DNA of 64,000 bases from Parelaphostrongylus tenuis (lineage: Eukaryota > Nematoda > Chromadorea > Rhabditida > Metastrongylidae): contig JAHQIW010007035.1 of NCBI GenBank assembly GCA_019055375.1, forward strand, positions 72,001-136,000. Reading direction: 5' to 3'. The translations under genes were made by a program, and so were the position numbers. The notes beneath the pieces are model-generated. The model was not told the origin of the DNA and searched no databases. It worked only from the letters and a program-made list of their open reading frames with translations. This document shows, piece after piece, positions 34,190 through 44,673 of the stretch (its first letter is position 1; every line of letters begins with the position of its first letter).

Positions 34190-34948
34190 GCTCAAGGAGG
34201 TCTCCTACCAATACTGTACATTTGATGAACCACATCACCACTACTGCAATACCCGCTCCTGATTAACTACTTAAGCTATTTTCACGGAAATGTGATTGAA
34301 GCTTTGAAATGTTTTAATATAAAGTTTTGATAAACAAATAAGAGATTGCAAATGTTTAAATACAAAGAGACGGGATTCAATTTAGTGGTTAAGGGTGGAC
34401 AGAAGGTCCCACTGCTCTGCTTGTCAGATTTTAGTTGTGATTCCTCATTTTCGCAAGAATTTTATCCGTAATCTGCTACAAATTTTTTTTCGCAGCAGTG
34501 TTTATGATGTTATAACAACACAGTTCAGAAATTTTGAATGAGATTTAGAGTTTTGAACTTCTAGACTAAAGATGAAGTCGCAATTGATTCTTTCCAAGAA
34601 AGCGTGCTAAGTCGTGACTTCATGGAGTTGGACTCGAATAATTTCTGAATTTTAACCTATTGCAACTCAACCCACTGCTGATGGCTTTAAAAAGGCGAGT
34701 CTGGACGTACAATTTGCTGGAAACGCTGGTTCATCATAACTGATGCTTACAGGCTGCAAGCAAGTAATGATATGCTTGAAATAACCACTCACTGGATGAT
34801 TCTATATCTTGCACCTGAACTGTAACGTTCAAGCCACGGGCAGCAATGTACATATTTTTTGAAATCTGGGCAGTTGATATAAGAAAAGTCGTGATCATGT
34901 TTACTATCTGTACTCCAGTATACTATGTCTTCTATGACTTGAACGACG
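34190..34948 (-). repeat. 3' flank of unit 5
   Basis: Diverged relative of the unit 3' flanks at 23860-24340 and 57330-57540 (shared phrases such as gggattcaatttagtggttaag and ggtcccactg). No gene. Unit 3 lacks this part, since its direct repeat starts at 26559. Confidence 0.5.
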
Positions 34949-35444
34949 TGAAGTGTGCTTCATTCGCATCTGAGATCCAGCAGAGTTACGAGTAGACGAT
35001 ACGCCTCTATACAGTCCCTAAGGATTCGTCTTATCTATTAGTTTTGGCGATAAAATTGCAATGAGAAGCTTGGCGCACTCCGCTGTTTGTATAGCTTTAT
35101 GAGACTCCACAATATGTGTCTGGACTGAAATGCCAAACACGTTGTAACACTAAGAGCACCTGCTCATGGAATAGAACTATGAAGGAATATTGTTTCGATG
35201 ACACACACAACAGCAACCTTCAGACATTTGTGCAGTTTCAAAATGAATGCAACAAAAAAAGCTGTGCAGATAAGAAAACAGAAAAAGAATGAAAGTTCAT
35301 TATAAGGCGCATAAGTCAAAGTAGGCTCATATTGCTGCAATGACGATAATGTGCTTAGAATTTTGATAAGAAGAACAGTCAGTCCTCCCTTAGTGGCCTT
35401 CTTACTCAAGTCACTCGCAGAAATTATAAGTAATTACAGTAAAT

Positions 35445-35760
35445 TCATTGATTACCACTTCCGTTTCCCTCTGAAGTTCTATTGAATATTGGACCCATAT
35501 CCTCATCTTTCACCACGTTTCGTTCATGTCGACGGACTAGAGGGTGCTCATCATGTGGATATCTGGGATAATGGCAATCAAATTTCCAGTCACATAGTTT
35601 GTCACATGTGTCGTCACAACAGTAAGGCTCTTTTCCGTTATTTTCCTCCACAAGCCTAGAGCATAGCCATTGGTAGAGGATTGCTCACCATAACCTACTG
35701 AAAACGCTTACTAACCATTGCAATACTAACAGCAGCCATCAAAATAAGAAGATGCTTCAT
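35445..35760 (-). pseudogene. SCP5: SCP3 duplicate with one-base insertion
   Basis: Minus strand. Exon 1 35760-35716 reads MKHLLILMAAVSIAM; exon 2 lies between 35655 and 35445. One extra A near 35641-35645 (gaggaaaataa against gaggaaataat in SCP3) makes a stop five codons into exon 2. After the insertion the frame is open to 35445 and encodes NNGKEPYCCDDTCDKLC and the rest almost as in SCP3 (TRY becomes PRY). Everything else (splice sites, promoter, tail) is intact, so a single homopolymer base decides between gene and pseudogene. Confidence 0.75.
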
Positions 35761-37614
35761 GTTTCTCCAATAAGACAACGCAACTGCAAAGATGAAGGTT
35801 CACTTGAGTTACATGATTGTTCTTAATGGAATAAGGAAATAAAAATAGTCAAAGACAGTGTCAGAGGCAAAGTGAGTTGTGTGAAGACCAGTGGTGCTGC
35901 TTATAGTTGTTCTGGAGTGGATGGACTTACAAATTAGATTCAGAGTTTTCCAGTTGATAAAACCTGATAGAGCTGTTCATGGAAAGTGCGTTAAACAATG
36001 ACACAAAAGTTACTGCAAAAGAGCTAATTGAATATAACTATGATGGATGTGACAAAGTGCATCAGATAGGAAAGAAAGCTTGTTACCAGAAGGGATCTTC
36101 GAGAAACTTTCGTTAAGTGCAATCGGAGTTTAAATGAGTGCGCAGAACATCCACATATCTGTGAAGATATTCACCATGACAATTACATAACTGTAATGTA
36201 GGAATTGAGAGTAGTATTGATTGTTGATTCCTCTCTCCGACACTCAACAAAGAGAAAATTTTATGCAAAATTTCTCGTCATGTACAAATTGCCATATCAT
36301 TTCAGTGAGCTTCGTTTTTGATTATAAACTCCTCGTTACGGATTTTTTTTTTCGAAATGGTTGTAAAACGCATCCAGATCACTGTGGTCTATCTGCACAA
36401 AGAAGAATAATAGTTCGTAAATGACATTTGCTATCCCTGTCTTCCTTTTCGTCATGAAAGAAGAATGGCGCACGGAGTTGATAAACTGTCGTATAGGGTG
36501 AGCCGATAGGAAACTAGTGGGTGTACAACAGTGACAGCAACTACAAAATTTTGTAGCGAAATTTAACCCTCAATGATGTTCAAGAACGACGTCATTTAAT
36601 TGATATATGCGGCAATTTTTTTTTTGTCATCGTTGGGTGATACAGTTTAATGCTTTCACCTACTCTAGTGAAGCATCAAGATTGGTTTTCTGAAGACACT
36701 ACTGTTAGACCACTGTTGGAAAGGTGAAAACAGACTTGATAGCGAGTTGTTCAAATGTAATTTAGGTCGGATGCCCGTCTTTTCGGACTATAGCGGTAAT
36801 TGTCTCTTGGCAGCTAATTCAACACCGGGACAACGGTGATTTCTAGTATGGCATATTGTTTGCTTGCTGGTCTTCCAACAGAAAATATTGAGCGTCTCAG
36901 CTTCAGAGGTATGTTAGAGCAACAGCGCCTTTTCTGCGCATCGGATTTAGACATCTTTAATGGCCGTCAGCCAGCATGAAAGCATAAATGGTCGGTCTCA
37001 ATGTGGTGATTGAAATTTTATGTACTGGGTCGTGCGAGACGATCTTTCATTTGTGTTCAAAGTGTGCCTGTGGTTATGAGATATAGTCAGCTAAGCGTGT
37101 CAGTTCTGGTCAGTTCATAAGAAAGGGAAACATTTGCTATAGAACATGCCGAGAGTGGCTGCCGAATACTTTAGAATCGTGCTATGGAATTGTCTTCGTT
37201 AGATCACTGCTTGTCAGCATTTTCAAATCTCCATGGTGTGTTGCGGAAGTATTCACCTTATCTGCTTTCAATGGCACCCTGTGCAACGCAAAATTTTATT
37301 GCATTTCATATATTATATGGCAGACTGATGCTATTGAGAACCCAATGTGCAGAGTATTCAGACTGACTCATCTTCACACACAAGAGATAATGTGAGAGCA
37401 GGTCGAATTAAATTGCTAACCTTAACATTCCGATGATTCATATGGCTCTAATACAAATCCAATGTCGTTTTTGCAGAGACGCTTATTGAATAAAACAACC
37501 TTGATAGGATAAACACATAACAGGCTGGTGAGTGCTAGTGTGTTTTCAAATGCCCAAACGAGTTCGAGCCGATGGCACGCTCCTGATATACGAATGACTT
37601 CTTTTTTGAAACAC

Positions 37615-38804
37615 CTTTCTTTTCAAATTTATTTGAAATTCAATTTCATGAAAAGTCAAAAATTAATAGCTTCGACATTTTTGACACAAGATTGGCTTTC
37701 TTAGCCTGGTTAACTCATTCGGCTTAGCAGTCTACTTCTTTTAGAAATTCGTGACTGTGCGGCCGCTTCGCATTCTGAAATGGCGAGCGTAGACGGGTAA
37801 GCAAAAAACGTCCCCGTGCGCTTCTTTCTTCTTCAGGGCACCAATTCCAGACAGAGTCAGACTAACCAATCAACGAAGATGTTATGGAGCAACGCACGTG
37901 GCCTTCTAGAAAATAAATTCCCTAGCGCGCTCTTTCGCATTCTTAGAAGCACAGAAGCAGGAATGCTCCTTATGCCGAGAAGAACAGACGACCGATGGAC
38001 GAGAAGAAGTGTAGAGTAGATTCCACGACAATGTACGCATCCTCGAGGGCGGCCATCTACACGTTGAGCCGAGATGTTCGTCAGAAGAATAAAGGAGTTG
38101 TGCTTCCAGCTGTTGATATTTCTCAGATCACGGTATGACACTCGCAGCAGCCGCTATGCTCATTAGACCATCGTCATAGGCGACTGTCGCGCAGCAAAGG
38201 TATGAATGGAATATGTGCTGGCATCCGCACAACCAGTGGAGGCGGAGCGCCCAAGTATCCAAGTAGTTGGGTATATGACGAGAGTAATTAGAATAAAAGT
38301 CTTTTCTTGTATAGCTGCCAGGTAAGTCAAACAATGGTCCATACTATTCTTAATTTCCTCATAAACTGAATAATTGGCATGTGGATTACCTTCGCAGAGA
38401 TGTGATTTCTACGCCCTCACTTGAACTTGGATTGCACTTACAAAAATTTTTCCGACAATCCTTTTGTGTAAGCTTTATGTCACTATCTGATGCACTTTGT
38501 CACATTTATTATGGCCATTATATCTAACTTCAACAAGCTCTTTTGTAGAAACTTTCGTGTCTTTGTCTACGCATTTTTCCACATAAACAGCTCTATCAGA
38601 TTGTGTTAACTAGAAAACTCTGAAACTATATCGTAAGTCCATCTACTCCAAGACAAATATAAGCAGCACCATTGGTCATCGCTCCATGCTCTTTGGCTCT
38701 GCAACTGTCTTTACCTATTTCTTGCTTCCTTATTTGATTGGGAGCAACCATGTAGCTTAGGTCAGCCTACATCATTTGCAGCTGTATAGTCTTCTGGGAA
38801 GAAC
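37615..38804 (+). repeat. 5' flank and promoter of SCP6
   Basis: Aligns with 29225-30395. Contains the eroded form of the conserved upstream frame (minus 37857-38141) and the TATA-like atataag in ...gacaaatataagcagcacc near 38655. No independent gene. Confidence 0.6.
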
Positions 38805-39105
38805 ATGAGGCATATTCTCATTTTGATGGCTGTTGTTAGCATTGCACTGGTAAGTGAGCATTTTCAACAAGTAAAAGGTGATCACTTCCCCAACTGATGG
38901 GCGAACGCTTTGGGCTTGTGGCCATAATGGAAGGAATGCTGTCGCAAGGATTCTTGTGATGATCCATGTGACAAACATCTATGCGAAAATCCCAGATATA
39001 TTCAGCCCCGTCTATTTCGTCGAGATGAAAGATACGTGGTGAAGGACAAAGATCTGAGTCCAAAATCCAACAGGACGACAGAGGGAAGCGAAATTGATAT
39101 AAAAA
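38805..39105 (+). pseudogene. SCP6: pseudogene, lost 3' splice site and frameshift
   Basis: Exon 1 38805-38849 is open (MRHILILMAVVSIAL) with a good gtaagt. The acceptor, tctag in other copies, reads tttgg just before 38914, so no AG remains. A base is also missing at ~38930 (ataatggaagg against ataatgggaagg in SCP2), which shifts the frame at once. Downstream the ancestral frame can still be read: a CC then C..C..C core, RYIQPRLFRRDERYVVKDKD and the NRT site. Two independent defects make this a clear pseudogene. Confidence 0.85.
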
Positions 39106-40112
39106 AAACTTACTTTGATTACTGATAACATCTGCGAGTGTTTTGAATAAGAGGGAATTAGTGACGAGGATTGGCTGTTTTTAATACCAACATGTCAAGT
39201 GCATCAACAACACTACAGGAAAATAAGTCTTATTTGATTTATGCGTTGGTGAACTTTCCATCTTTCTTTTCTCTGTTTTGTCGACGAAGCAGCGTCTTTG
39301 TCGCACACACACACTGTGTAACCACCCGCAAGTTAAGCACTTACTGTTCTTTGCGGCATCGAAATGCAATGCGCTTTGGAAGATCAAACCCTTAGCAGAA
39401 GCTCCAAGCTTTGTAGCGTGCTCGGCATTCTAATCCTAAAATTTAATGTAGAGTCTCATCAAGGTATGAAACGGCAGAGAGCGTCAAGCTTCTCATTGTA
39501 TCTTTTAGCTGAAGCACAAATAAATAAAATCCCAGAAAAATGTGGAGGGACGCATCGTCCAGTCTAAACTCCGCTGCGCGTCAGGTGTAAATAAAGAACA
39601 CTTCTTCTGACTCCAGTCACTCGGAGGCATACTAGAATGCAAAGTAGTTACGTTTATGACTTTACTCTTATCACCTTCCAAGATTTCAAAAACTGTGTGT
39701 GGCGCTGCATGTGGTTCGAAGGCTAGGTTTATACGAAAGATTGAAATCATTCAGTTTATGGTTGTTTCTAGAATGTTAGAACTTGTTTGGAGTCTGCAAG
39801 CATGGTCATGACGAAAACACGTCCGGTAAGCTCCACAGAAGCTAACTCGCCTCTTAAGAGACGTCAGGTTTGGATTGAGTTGCAGTGTAGAGGCAATTTT
39901 GAGACTTTTCAAGCCCAGCTCTTTCATGGTTATAAATTAGCACGCTCCCTCGGTATGGACGAAATGCGGCTTCAACTATCAGTTAAGTCAGAGCTCTGAA
40001 TAACATCCAGCATTCTTGGAATATATAGTTATAACGTCTGACACTGCTATAGAAGGAGCAAAATAAATGAAAACATGCAGATCACAGATAAGACTGCTAA
40101 GGAAATAAGAAG

Positions 40113-40520
40113 TAACATAATGAACGACCTAGCTCCAGAGATGAGCAGAAAGGAAGAAGCGGCTTAGGGAACGTTTAAGAACATGAGGATGTAGTGAAGA
40201 GGACAAAGAGCATCCGACTGCGAGCCCACCTTTTCGACTCGAGGATTATTTCTGCCCTAACGTATGCAGCAAAACCCTGGTCGCTACATAAGCAGGATGA
40301 GAGATCACTTGTCGTTATTGAATGCGCAATGGAAACTGCGGTGCTACGAGTATACCGTATCTCGCAATAAGAAAAAGGTAGAGTATGCCGGACACGTAAT
40401 GCGCTTCAACGACAACCGTAGGTGAGAGCTGTTACCAGCTGGATTCCTAGGGAATAGTCCGGTTTCTTCACAAAGCTTAGAAGAAAGATATGATGTTCGG
40501 CGAATCCTTGGAGCCATAAG
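40113..40520 (+). mobile_element. RTE-type LINE relic
   Basis: Reading with several stops and frameshifts gives NDLAPEMSRKEEAA, TFKNM.DVVKRTKSI.LRAHLF, ALTYAAKPWSLHKQDERSL and IECAMETAVL. The same protein stretch is found in the RTE relic at 46905-48010 on the other strand. It is the region C-terminal to the RT catalytic core. Inserted at the end of unit 6. Confidence 0.85.
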
Positions 40521-41280
40521 TAATCACTGGACTACTAATGCACGCGATGAGGAAAAATGAAAGTGTAGCTGATGCGCGTTCGAGTCACTCGACGATAAAT
40601 GGAATGACAAACATACAGGTGAAATATCAGAAAAGCTTGAACATTTCATTTATTTTCGAAGCGGCTTTTTTATTCTGCTGTAGCAGTAAAAATGAAATTG
40701 TGATTCTGTTTCAAGTATTTCTCGCTGTACGAGGCTTTTGTTTAGTGCTTGGTAATCATTCGATAGCTGAGTCTTGGGATTACAACAATGTGTCTAACTT
40801 TTGTAATGATTTTTTGCTGCGTTTTATCAATCAAAAGAAGATTGGTTTTTGCAAATTAAGATCATCTCCGTAGTTCGCACATATTTTCGATCCCTTGCGA
40901 AAAACGCGCCATTTTTTTTTCTTGAATCTTAGCAATTATCTAGTAGCTCAGATCTCGGAGATTTCGATGACATTTATGTTTTCAAGATGGCTCTTTTACT
41001 GTACTGTAACACCAAGATTGAGGTAATGTTTCCCACATTTTTCGCCGAATAAAAAGTTTTTAGACATTTAGTGACCACTCGATAATTTGAGTCTTGCCGA
41101 ATCCAATGATGTGGATAGAGATTTCGCAACAAGGCCGCTATGCTACAGCGTCTTCCTTGTGTAAAATTTGCGAAACTCAATCTTGATAATGGTTACATGG
41201 CAACATCAACTTCCTTTCAAAACCAAACACATCATTGGAACCCACTAGATAGAAGCTATCGAATGACTAAAAAAGGCTAA
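40521..41280. other. No gene recognised
   Basis: AT-rich. One frame of 111 codons (40538-40873) has no motif. Parts (agcttaaatctcg...gaaaagg type) resemble the tails of the neighbouring SINE-like composites. Confidence 0.35.
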
Positions 41281-41590
41281 ACTAGAACTTTCCTTAGCAA
41301 AAAAATGTTTCAACGGGGAACAATTATCTGAACCAGCTTGTCTTGTGGTCTGTTAAATGGGCTCTTGTACAGCCTAGCACACGTGTTTCGACGTTGACTA
41401 GTCTCGTCAGTCTGCCAAAACCCGTCGTCTTTTGGCTCAGATAACAGTAAAAAGATATACCCAATAAGTGTAGAGTGGTGTGCAGAAACACTCGCGTCGG
41501 CCGAGATTTCGAACCCAGATCTCACTCTTTACGGGAGCGTGTGCTGAACCGTCGCACCACCGACGCTCGTTTTGCACAGCACTCTTTTTT
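41281..41590 (-). mobile_element. Composite repeat: tRNA-like head plus hammerhead body (minus)
   Basis: Minus strand from ~41590: a head with B box GGTTCGAAATC (41515-41505), then ctcggccgacgcgagtg, caccactctaca, gagccaaaagacgacgggtt, the hammerhead-like core (41416-41371), gtacaagagcccatttaacagaccacaagacaagctggttcag, and a tail ending ccttagcaaaaaaatg. The inverted copy at 41735-42030 has the same order and both boundaries. A tRNA-like promoter followed by a hammerhead body is the build expected of a non-autonomous, pol III-transcribed retroelement. Confidence 0.7.
41371..41416 (-). ncRNA. Hammerhead-like core in composite repeat
   Basis: Minus strand: CUGACGA and GAAA are both present, with stem II GAC/GUC closing a longer loop and stem III ACAC/GUGU. 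Position 17 is G, which hammerheads do not tolerate, and stem I pairs poorly. Probably inactive. Confidence 0.5.
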
Positions 41591-41734
41591 ACTCTACAAC
41601 GCGTTATCTGTCATCAGTCAACCGTCGTTGGTCTGGCGTAGCAACCGCTATCGGCATTAAACCCACTTATGTTGACAGATATTGTGTTTCAATAATCAAT
41701 CGAAATTCATTTATTTGACCGCCTTTTGCGGTGT

Positions 41735-42030
41735 ATGATGCTATATGGTGCACGCGCTCCGGGAAAGAAGGAGATCTGGGTTCGAATCTCGGCCGGCGCG
41801 AGTGTTTTGCGCACCACTCTACATCATTTGGTATATCTCTTGATTGTTATCTGAGCCAAAAGACGACGGGTTCTGGCAGAGTGATAAGACTGTCAAGGTC
41901 GAAACACGTGTGCCAGGCTATACAAGAGCCCATTTAACAGATCACAAGACAAGTTGGTTCAGAAATTTTCCCCGTTGAAACATTTTTTGCTGAGGAAAGT
42001 TTTATTTTAGCCTTTATTAGTCATTCAATA
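41735..42030 (+). mobile_element. Composite repeat: tRNA-like head plus hammerhead body (plus)
   Basis: Plus-strand copy: head around 41740-41790 with B box GGTTCGAATCT (41779-41789), ctcggccggcgcgagtg, hammerhead-like core around 41874-41921 (GUGAUAA...GUCGAAACACGUGUG, decayed), tail to ~42030. Together with 41281-41590 it forms a tail-out inverted pair separated by ~145 bp. Confidence 0.7.
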
Positions 42031-42169
42031 GCTTAAATCTAGTGGGTTCCTAAAATGTGTTTGGTTTTGAAAAGGACCTGATTTTTCGCTGTATTCATTA
42101 ACAGAAGACTGAGTTTCGTTTCGAGTGTTTTCTAAAAACCACAGCTCAAAATTCAATATGACTGGTAAA

Positions 42170-42348
42170 CATTTTTGAGCCCCGCATGTCAGTGGTCTGT
42201 CAAAGAAGGCTAAATTATAGAGCCCGTTACACGTGTTTCGATCTTGCGATCTCGTCAGTCTGGCAGTTACCCTTTCTCGTCCTTTGCTAATCTCTGTAGG
42301 TGCTCCAGTCCCCGCATTAAGAGTTAGCAACAACGAACGTTTTACACT
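42170..42348 (-). repeat. Hammerhead-bearing repeat (minus copy)
   Basis: Minus strand: acatagagtgtaaaacgttcg, gagcacctacagagattagc, gagaaagggtaactgccaga, then CUGACGA, GAUC-GCAA-GAUC, GAAA, ACAC/GUGU and A, at 42265-42222, then cagaccactgacatgc. Core and stems II and III are intact; stem I next to the core is weak. It abuts the plus copy at 42335-42480, forming an inverted pair. Confidence 0.7.
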
Positions 42349-42480
42349 CTATGTCGACGAGAAAGGGTAACTGACCGACTGACGAGATCGCAAGATTGAA
42401 ACGCGTGTATCGGACTCTATAAGTCAGCCTCTTTGACAGACCACTCACATGCGTGGCTAAAAAATGTTCACCAGGCATAT
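42335..42480 (+). repeat. Hammerhead-bearing repeat (plus copy)
   Basis: Starts at acgttttacactctatgtcgacg, carries the complete hammerhead core at 42375-42413, and continues agtcagcctctttgacagaccactcacatgcgtggct, matching the 3' part of the other copies. Confidence 0.7.
42375..42413 (+). ncRNA. Hammerhead ribozyme, complete type-I-like core
   Basis: CCGA 42375-42378 pairs with UCGG 42410-42413 (stem I). CUGACGA 42379-42385 is a full CUGANGA core. GAUC-GCAA-GAUU (42386-42397) forms stem II with a GNRA tetraloop and one G-U. GAAA is 42398-42401. Stem III is ACGC/GUGU (42401-42408) with no real loop, so it would work best as a dimer, as in other hammerheads with very short stem III. A42409 is position 17, with cleavage predicted 3' of it. 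Beyond the core, CUGAC (42371-42375) and GUCAG (~42422) can also pair. No transcript evidence can be seen. Confidence 0.75.
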
Positions 42481-42899
42481 AGAAGATTAGAGTTTCTCAA
42501 ATTCAACACCGGAAGAACGCTGTAGCTCAGCGGCCATGTTGCGAAATCCCTATCCACATCATTGAAATTGGGCATGATTCAAACTATCGAATGGTCACTA
42601 AATGTCTAAAAAATTTTTTGCTCGGTGAAAAATGTTTGAAGTTCGATGATTGCTTTTTTCCACGACTTTCGATGAGGCTGGTGCATAAGAATTTGCCATT
42701 TATGCAAATTTGAAATCCGTGTCCTTTACGCAATTTTTTGAACCACTATTGCACTAGTACATTCGCTAAAATCCCGTACCATGCACTGCTGATGTTGGGA
42801 ATTGTCGCTGTGGTCTCTACGACATATTTTCAACTCACGATTAACAACAACAAATACTCTGTCACCAGTTGACATCCTTTCCATAGTCTAGAGTAAAAT

Positions 42900-43760
42900 T
42901 AAAACAGTTAGTGCTGTAGAGTGATGTGTAAAACTATTTGAGTTAATGGGGACTCGAGCCCCTACTTAAACTATACCGTCTTTCTACGCTATAACGCATA
43001 TATCTCTCAGCAACTAACCGTGAACAGTTTGGCCCAGTCAGCAGATATCGACATTAATTCGAGTCACGCTGACACATATTGAGTTATGGATGACCAATTA
43101 GAATCTTTTTGTTGAGGGTCGTTTGCTGAAAGTTTGATGCGTTGTAGCGTAGAAAGAGTGGTGGAAAACAAACATTATGGTGCAACGGGTTAGAGCACAC
43201 GCTCCGGGATAGAATGTGATGTGAAACTGAGCCCCGCTCGAGGCCAAGAGATTTTGCATATCCTACAACATTATATCACCGCCGAAAGCAGCCAAATGAA
43301 AAGAATTCCAGTTGATATATAGCAAGTGCCCAATAATGCCAAGTGGTACGCAAAGCTTGGACGTCGGACGGGGAATCAAACCCGCACTTCATCCTTTACA
43401 GCTGTGCGTGCTAATCATTGTACCACCGACTGTTATGTTTTTTCCATCACTCTGCGACACAACGCATCGATCTGTCATCATAACCAGTCGTCAACGGTTG
43501 AATACAAGTAAGATCAACTTTGAATATTTTATTTGAAAGCTTTGGCGGTTTTATGATGTTATAAAAGCATATCCAATAATGTTGAGTGATGTGCAAATTC
43601 AAGTGATGGCACAACAGTAGCGCCAATAGTGCAGTGGTACCACGCGCCTAAAAGAAGGTGGATTGTGGGCTCGCTTCCCGTTTGACGTTGAGACTTTTGT
43701 ATATTACCCAACATTATTAAATATATATCTGTGACATCATACCACCGCTAGAGCGATTGA
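42900..43760. repeat. Cluster of degenerate tRNA-like SINE pieces
   Basis: Repeated blocks of the type gcagtggt / gttagagcacacgctcc / gggctcgagtcc / ttgcatatcctacaacatta occur at least four times on both strands: minus ~42915-43000 and ~43330-43440, plus ~43180-43285 and ~43610-43725. Each shows at least one A- or B-box-like motif but no cloverleaf. No coding sequence is supported. Confidence 0.55.
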
Positions 43761-43879
43761 AGAATTTCTTCAACTATACAACACGTGATACGTCATTCGC
43801 AACAAAAAGTAAAGCGAGAAAGGCACGTGTAAATACATATGATAAGTGAACAATATTGTTGAAAATAATTTATAGTTAT

Positions 43880-44130
43880 TATTGAGCCATGCATGTGGTC
43901 TGTTATGGGCACTTATACAATGCGATACACGTGTTTCACCATTGCAGCCTTAACAGTTGCACGGTGCCTTTTTGTCCAGCCGATTCCTCGAAGAATACAT
44001 AGGGAAATTTTAAAGGCAGATCCCCGAGGAACTGACTGAACCAAAAGGTTCCGTGCAACTGATAAAGCTGCAATGCCGAAACACGTGTACTGCACTTCAT
44101 AAATGCAGACAACAGATCACATGCACGGCT
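43880..44130. repeat. Inverted pair of hammerhead-bearing repeats
   Basis: A minus copy (core ~43962-43921) and a plus copy (core 44053-44095) face each other around ~43990-44040. Both carry gaaacacgtgta and flanks ggcaccgtgcaact and agatcacatgcacggct. They form the subgroup with stem I UGCA-type pairing, also seen decayed in the SCP units (13667, 22261, 33447). Confidence 0.65.
44053..44095 (+). ncRNA. Hammerhead-like core, one core base changed
   Basis: GUGCA 44053-44057 pairs with UGCAC 44091-44095 (stem I). The core reads CUGAUAA (G8 replaced by A), then a hairpin with a UGCAAU loop, GAAA, stem III ACAC/GUGU and A17. Likely inactive, but stem I pairs with a sequence different from the 42375 and 49877 copies. 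Confidence 0.5.
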
Positions 44131-44354
44131 CAAAAAATAACTATTAGTCACATTGAAGTGCAGGCCTAATCTCAAGAAACATTGAAAACAAAACAATGAT
44201 ATTTTGAAAATATAGCTCAATAATAAACGCTGCATCTCAACCTGCACAGGCCTCAAATACTCTTCCACCAAGCTAATATATTTGTATACATTGCTTGACT
44301 TGTAACAAAGAATAATCTGTTAAGGATATTACTTGTTTTGAGCCAATAGGTCTA

Positions 44355-44402
44355 GTGCTATATAGGCGCCTATTTCGTCCTATTGGGACTCATCAGTAGC
44401 AC
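44355..44402 (-). ncRNA. Hammerhead ribozyme, left arm (minus strand)
   Basis: Minus strand, read from 44402 to 44355: GUGCUA, CUGAUGA, GUCC-CAAUA-GGAC, GAAA, the AUA/UAU stem III around GGCGCC, A17, UAGCAC. Every conserved core residue is canonical and all three helices pair (6, 4 and at least 3 bp). It differs from the right-arm copy only in the stem III loop (GGCGCC instead of GGCGCU), which makes the stem III region fully palindromic. Confidence 0.85.
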
Positions 44403-44625
44403 CCTCCCTCGGTTCCGTCGATCCGTTGAGGTGAAATAATCCTCTAAAAGAATCGGCGCCGAGTAAAAACTAAGCACCCCAAAGTAGGATGATGGTATTA
44501 CCTGACTTTGTGGTGATCGGCAGTCGAGATTGCGGCTTTTAGAATGAAGAATGCCTAGTTTTTACTCGGCGCCGATTCCTTTAGAGGATTATTTCACCTC
44601 AAGGGATCGACGGAACCGAGGGAGG

Positions 44626-44673
44626 GTGCTACTGATGAGTCCCAATAGGACGAAATAGGCGCTTATATAGCAC
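44626..44673 (+). ncRNA. Hammerhead ribozyme, right arm (plus strand)
   Basis: Stem I GUGCUA 44626-44631 with UAGCAC 44668-44673. Core CUGAUGA 44632-44638. Stem II GUCC/GGAC with loop CAAUA 44639-44651. GAAA 44652-44655. Stem III A655-U666, U656-A665, A657-U664 with loop GGCGCU. A44667 is the cleavage-site base after U44666. All residues known to be needed for hammerhead catalysis are present in order, and pairing is perfect. Self-cleavage 3' of 44667 is predicted. Confidence 0.88.

Larger units (their letters stand above)
34949..40112. repeat. Second copy of ~5.15-kb direct repeat (units 5+6)
   Basis: Same layout as 26559-31712: SCP5 on the minus strand and SCP6 on the plus strand, head to head. 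The junction to other DNA is near 40112, where an RTE relic starts. Confidence 0.85.

Noticed and set aside
41479..41589. Possible tRNA genes at the GGTTCGAA motifs near 41.5 and 41.8 kb
   Set aside because: B boxes are present but no acceptor stem or anticodon arm can be formed; both are heads of a repeated element.
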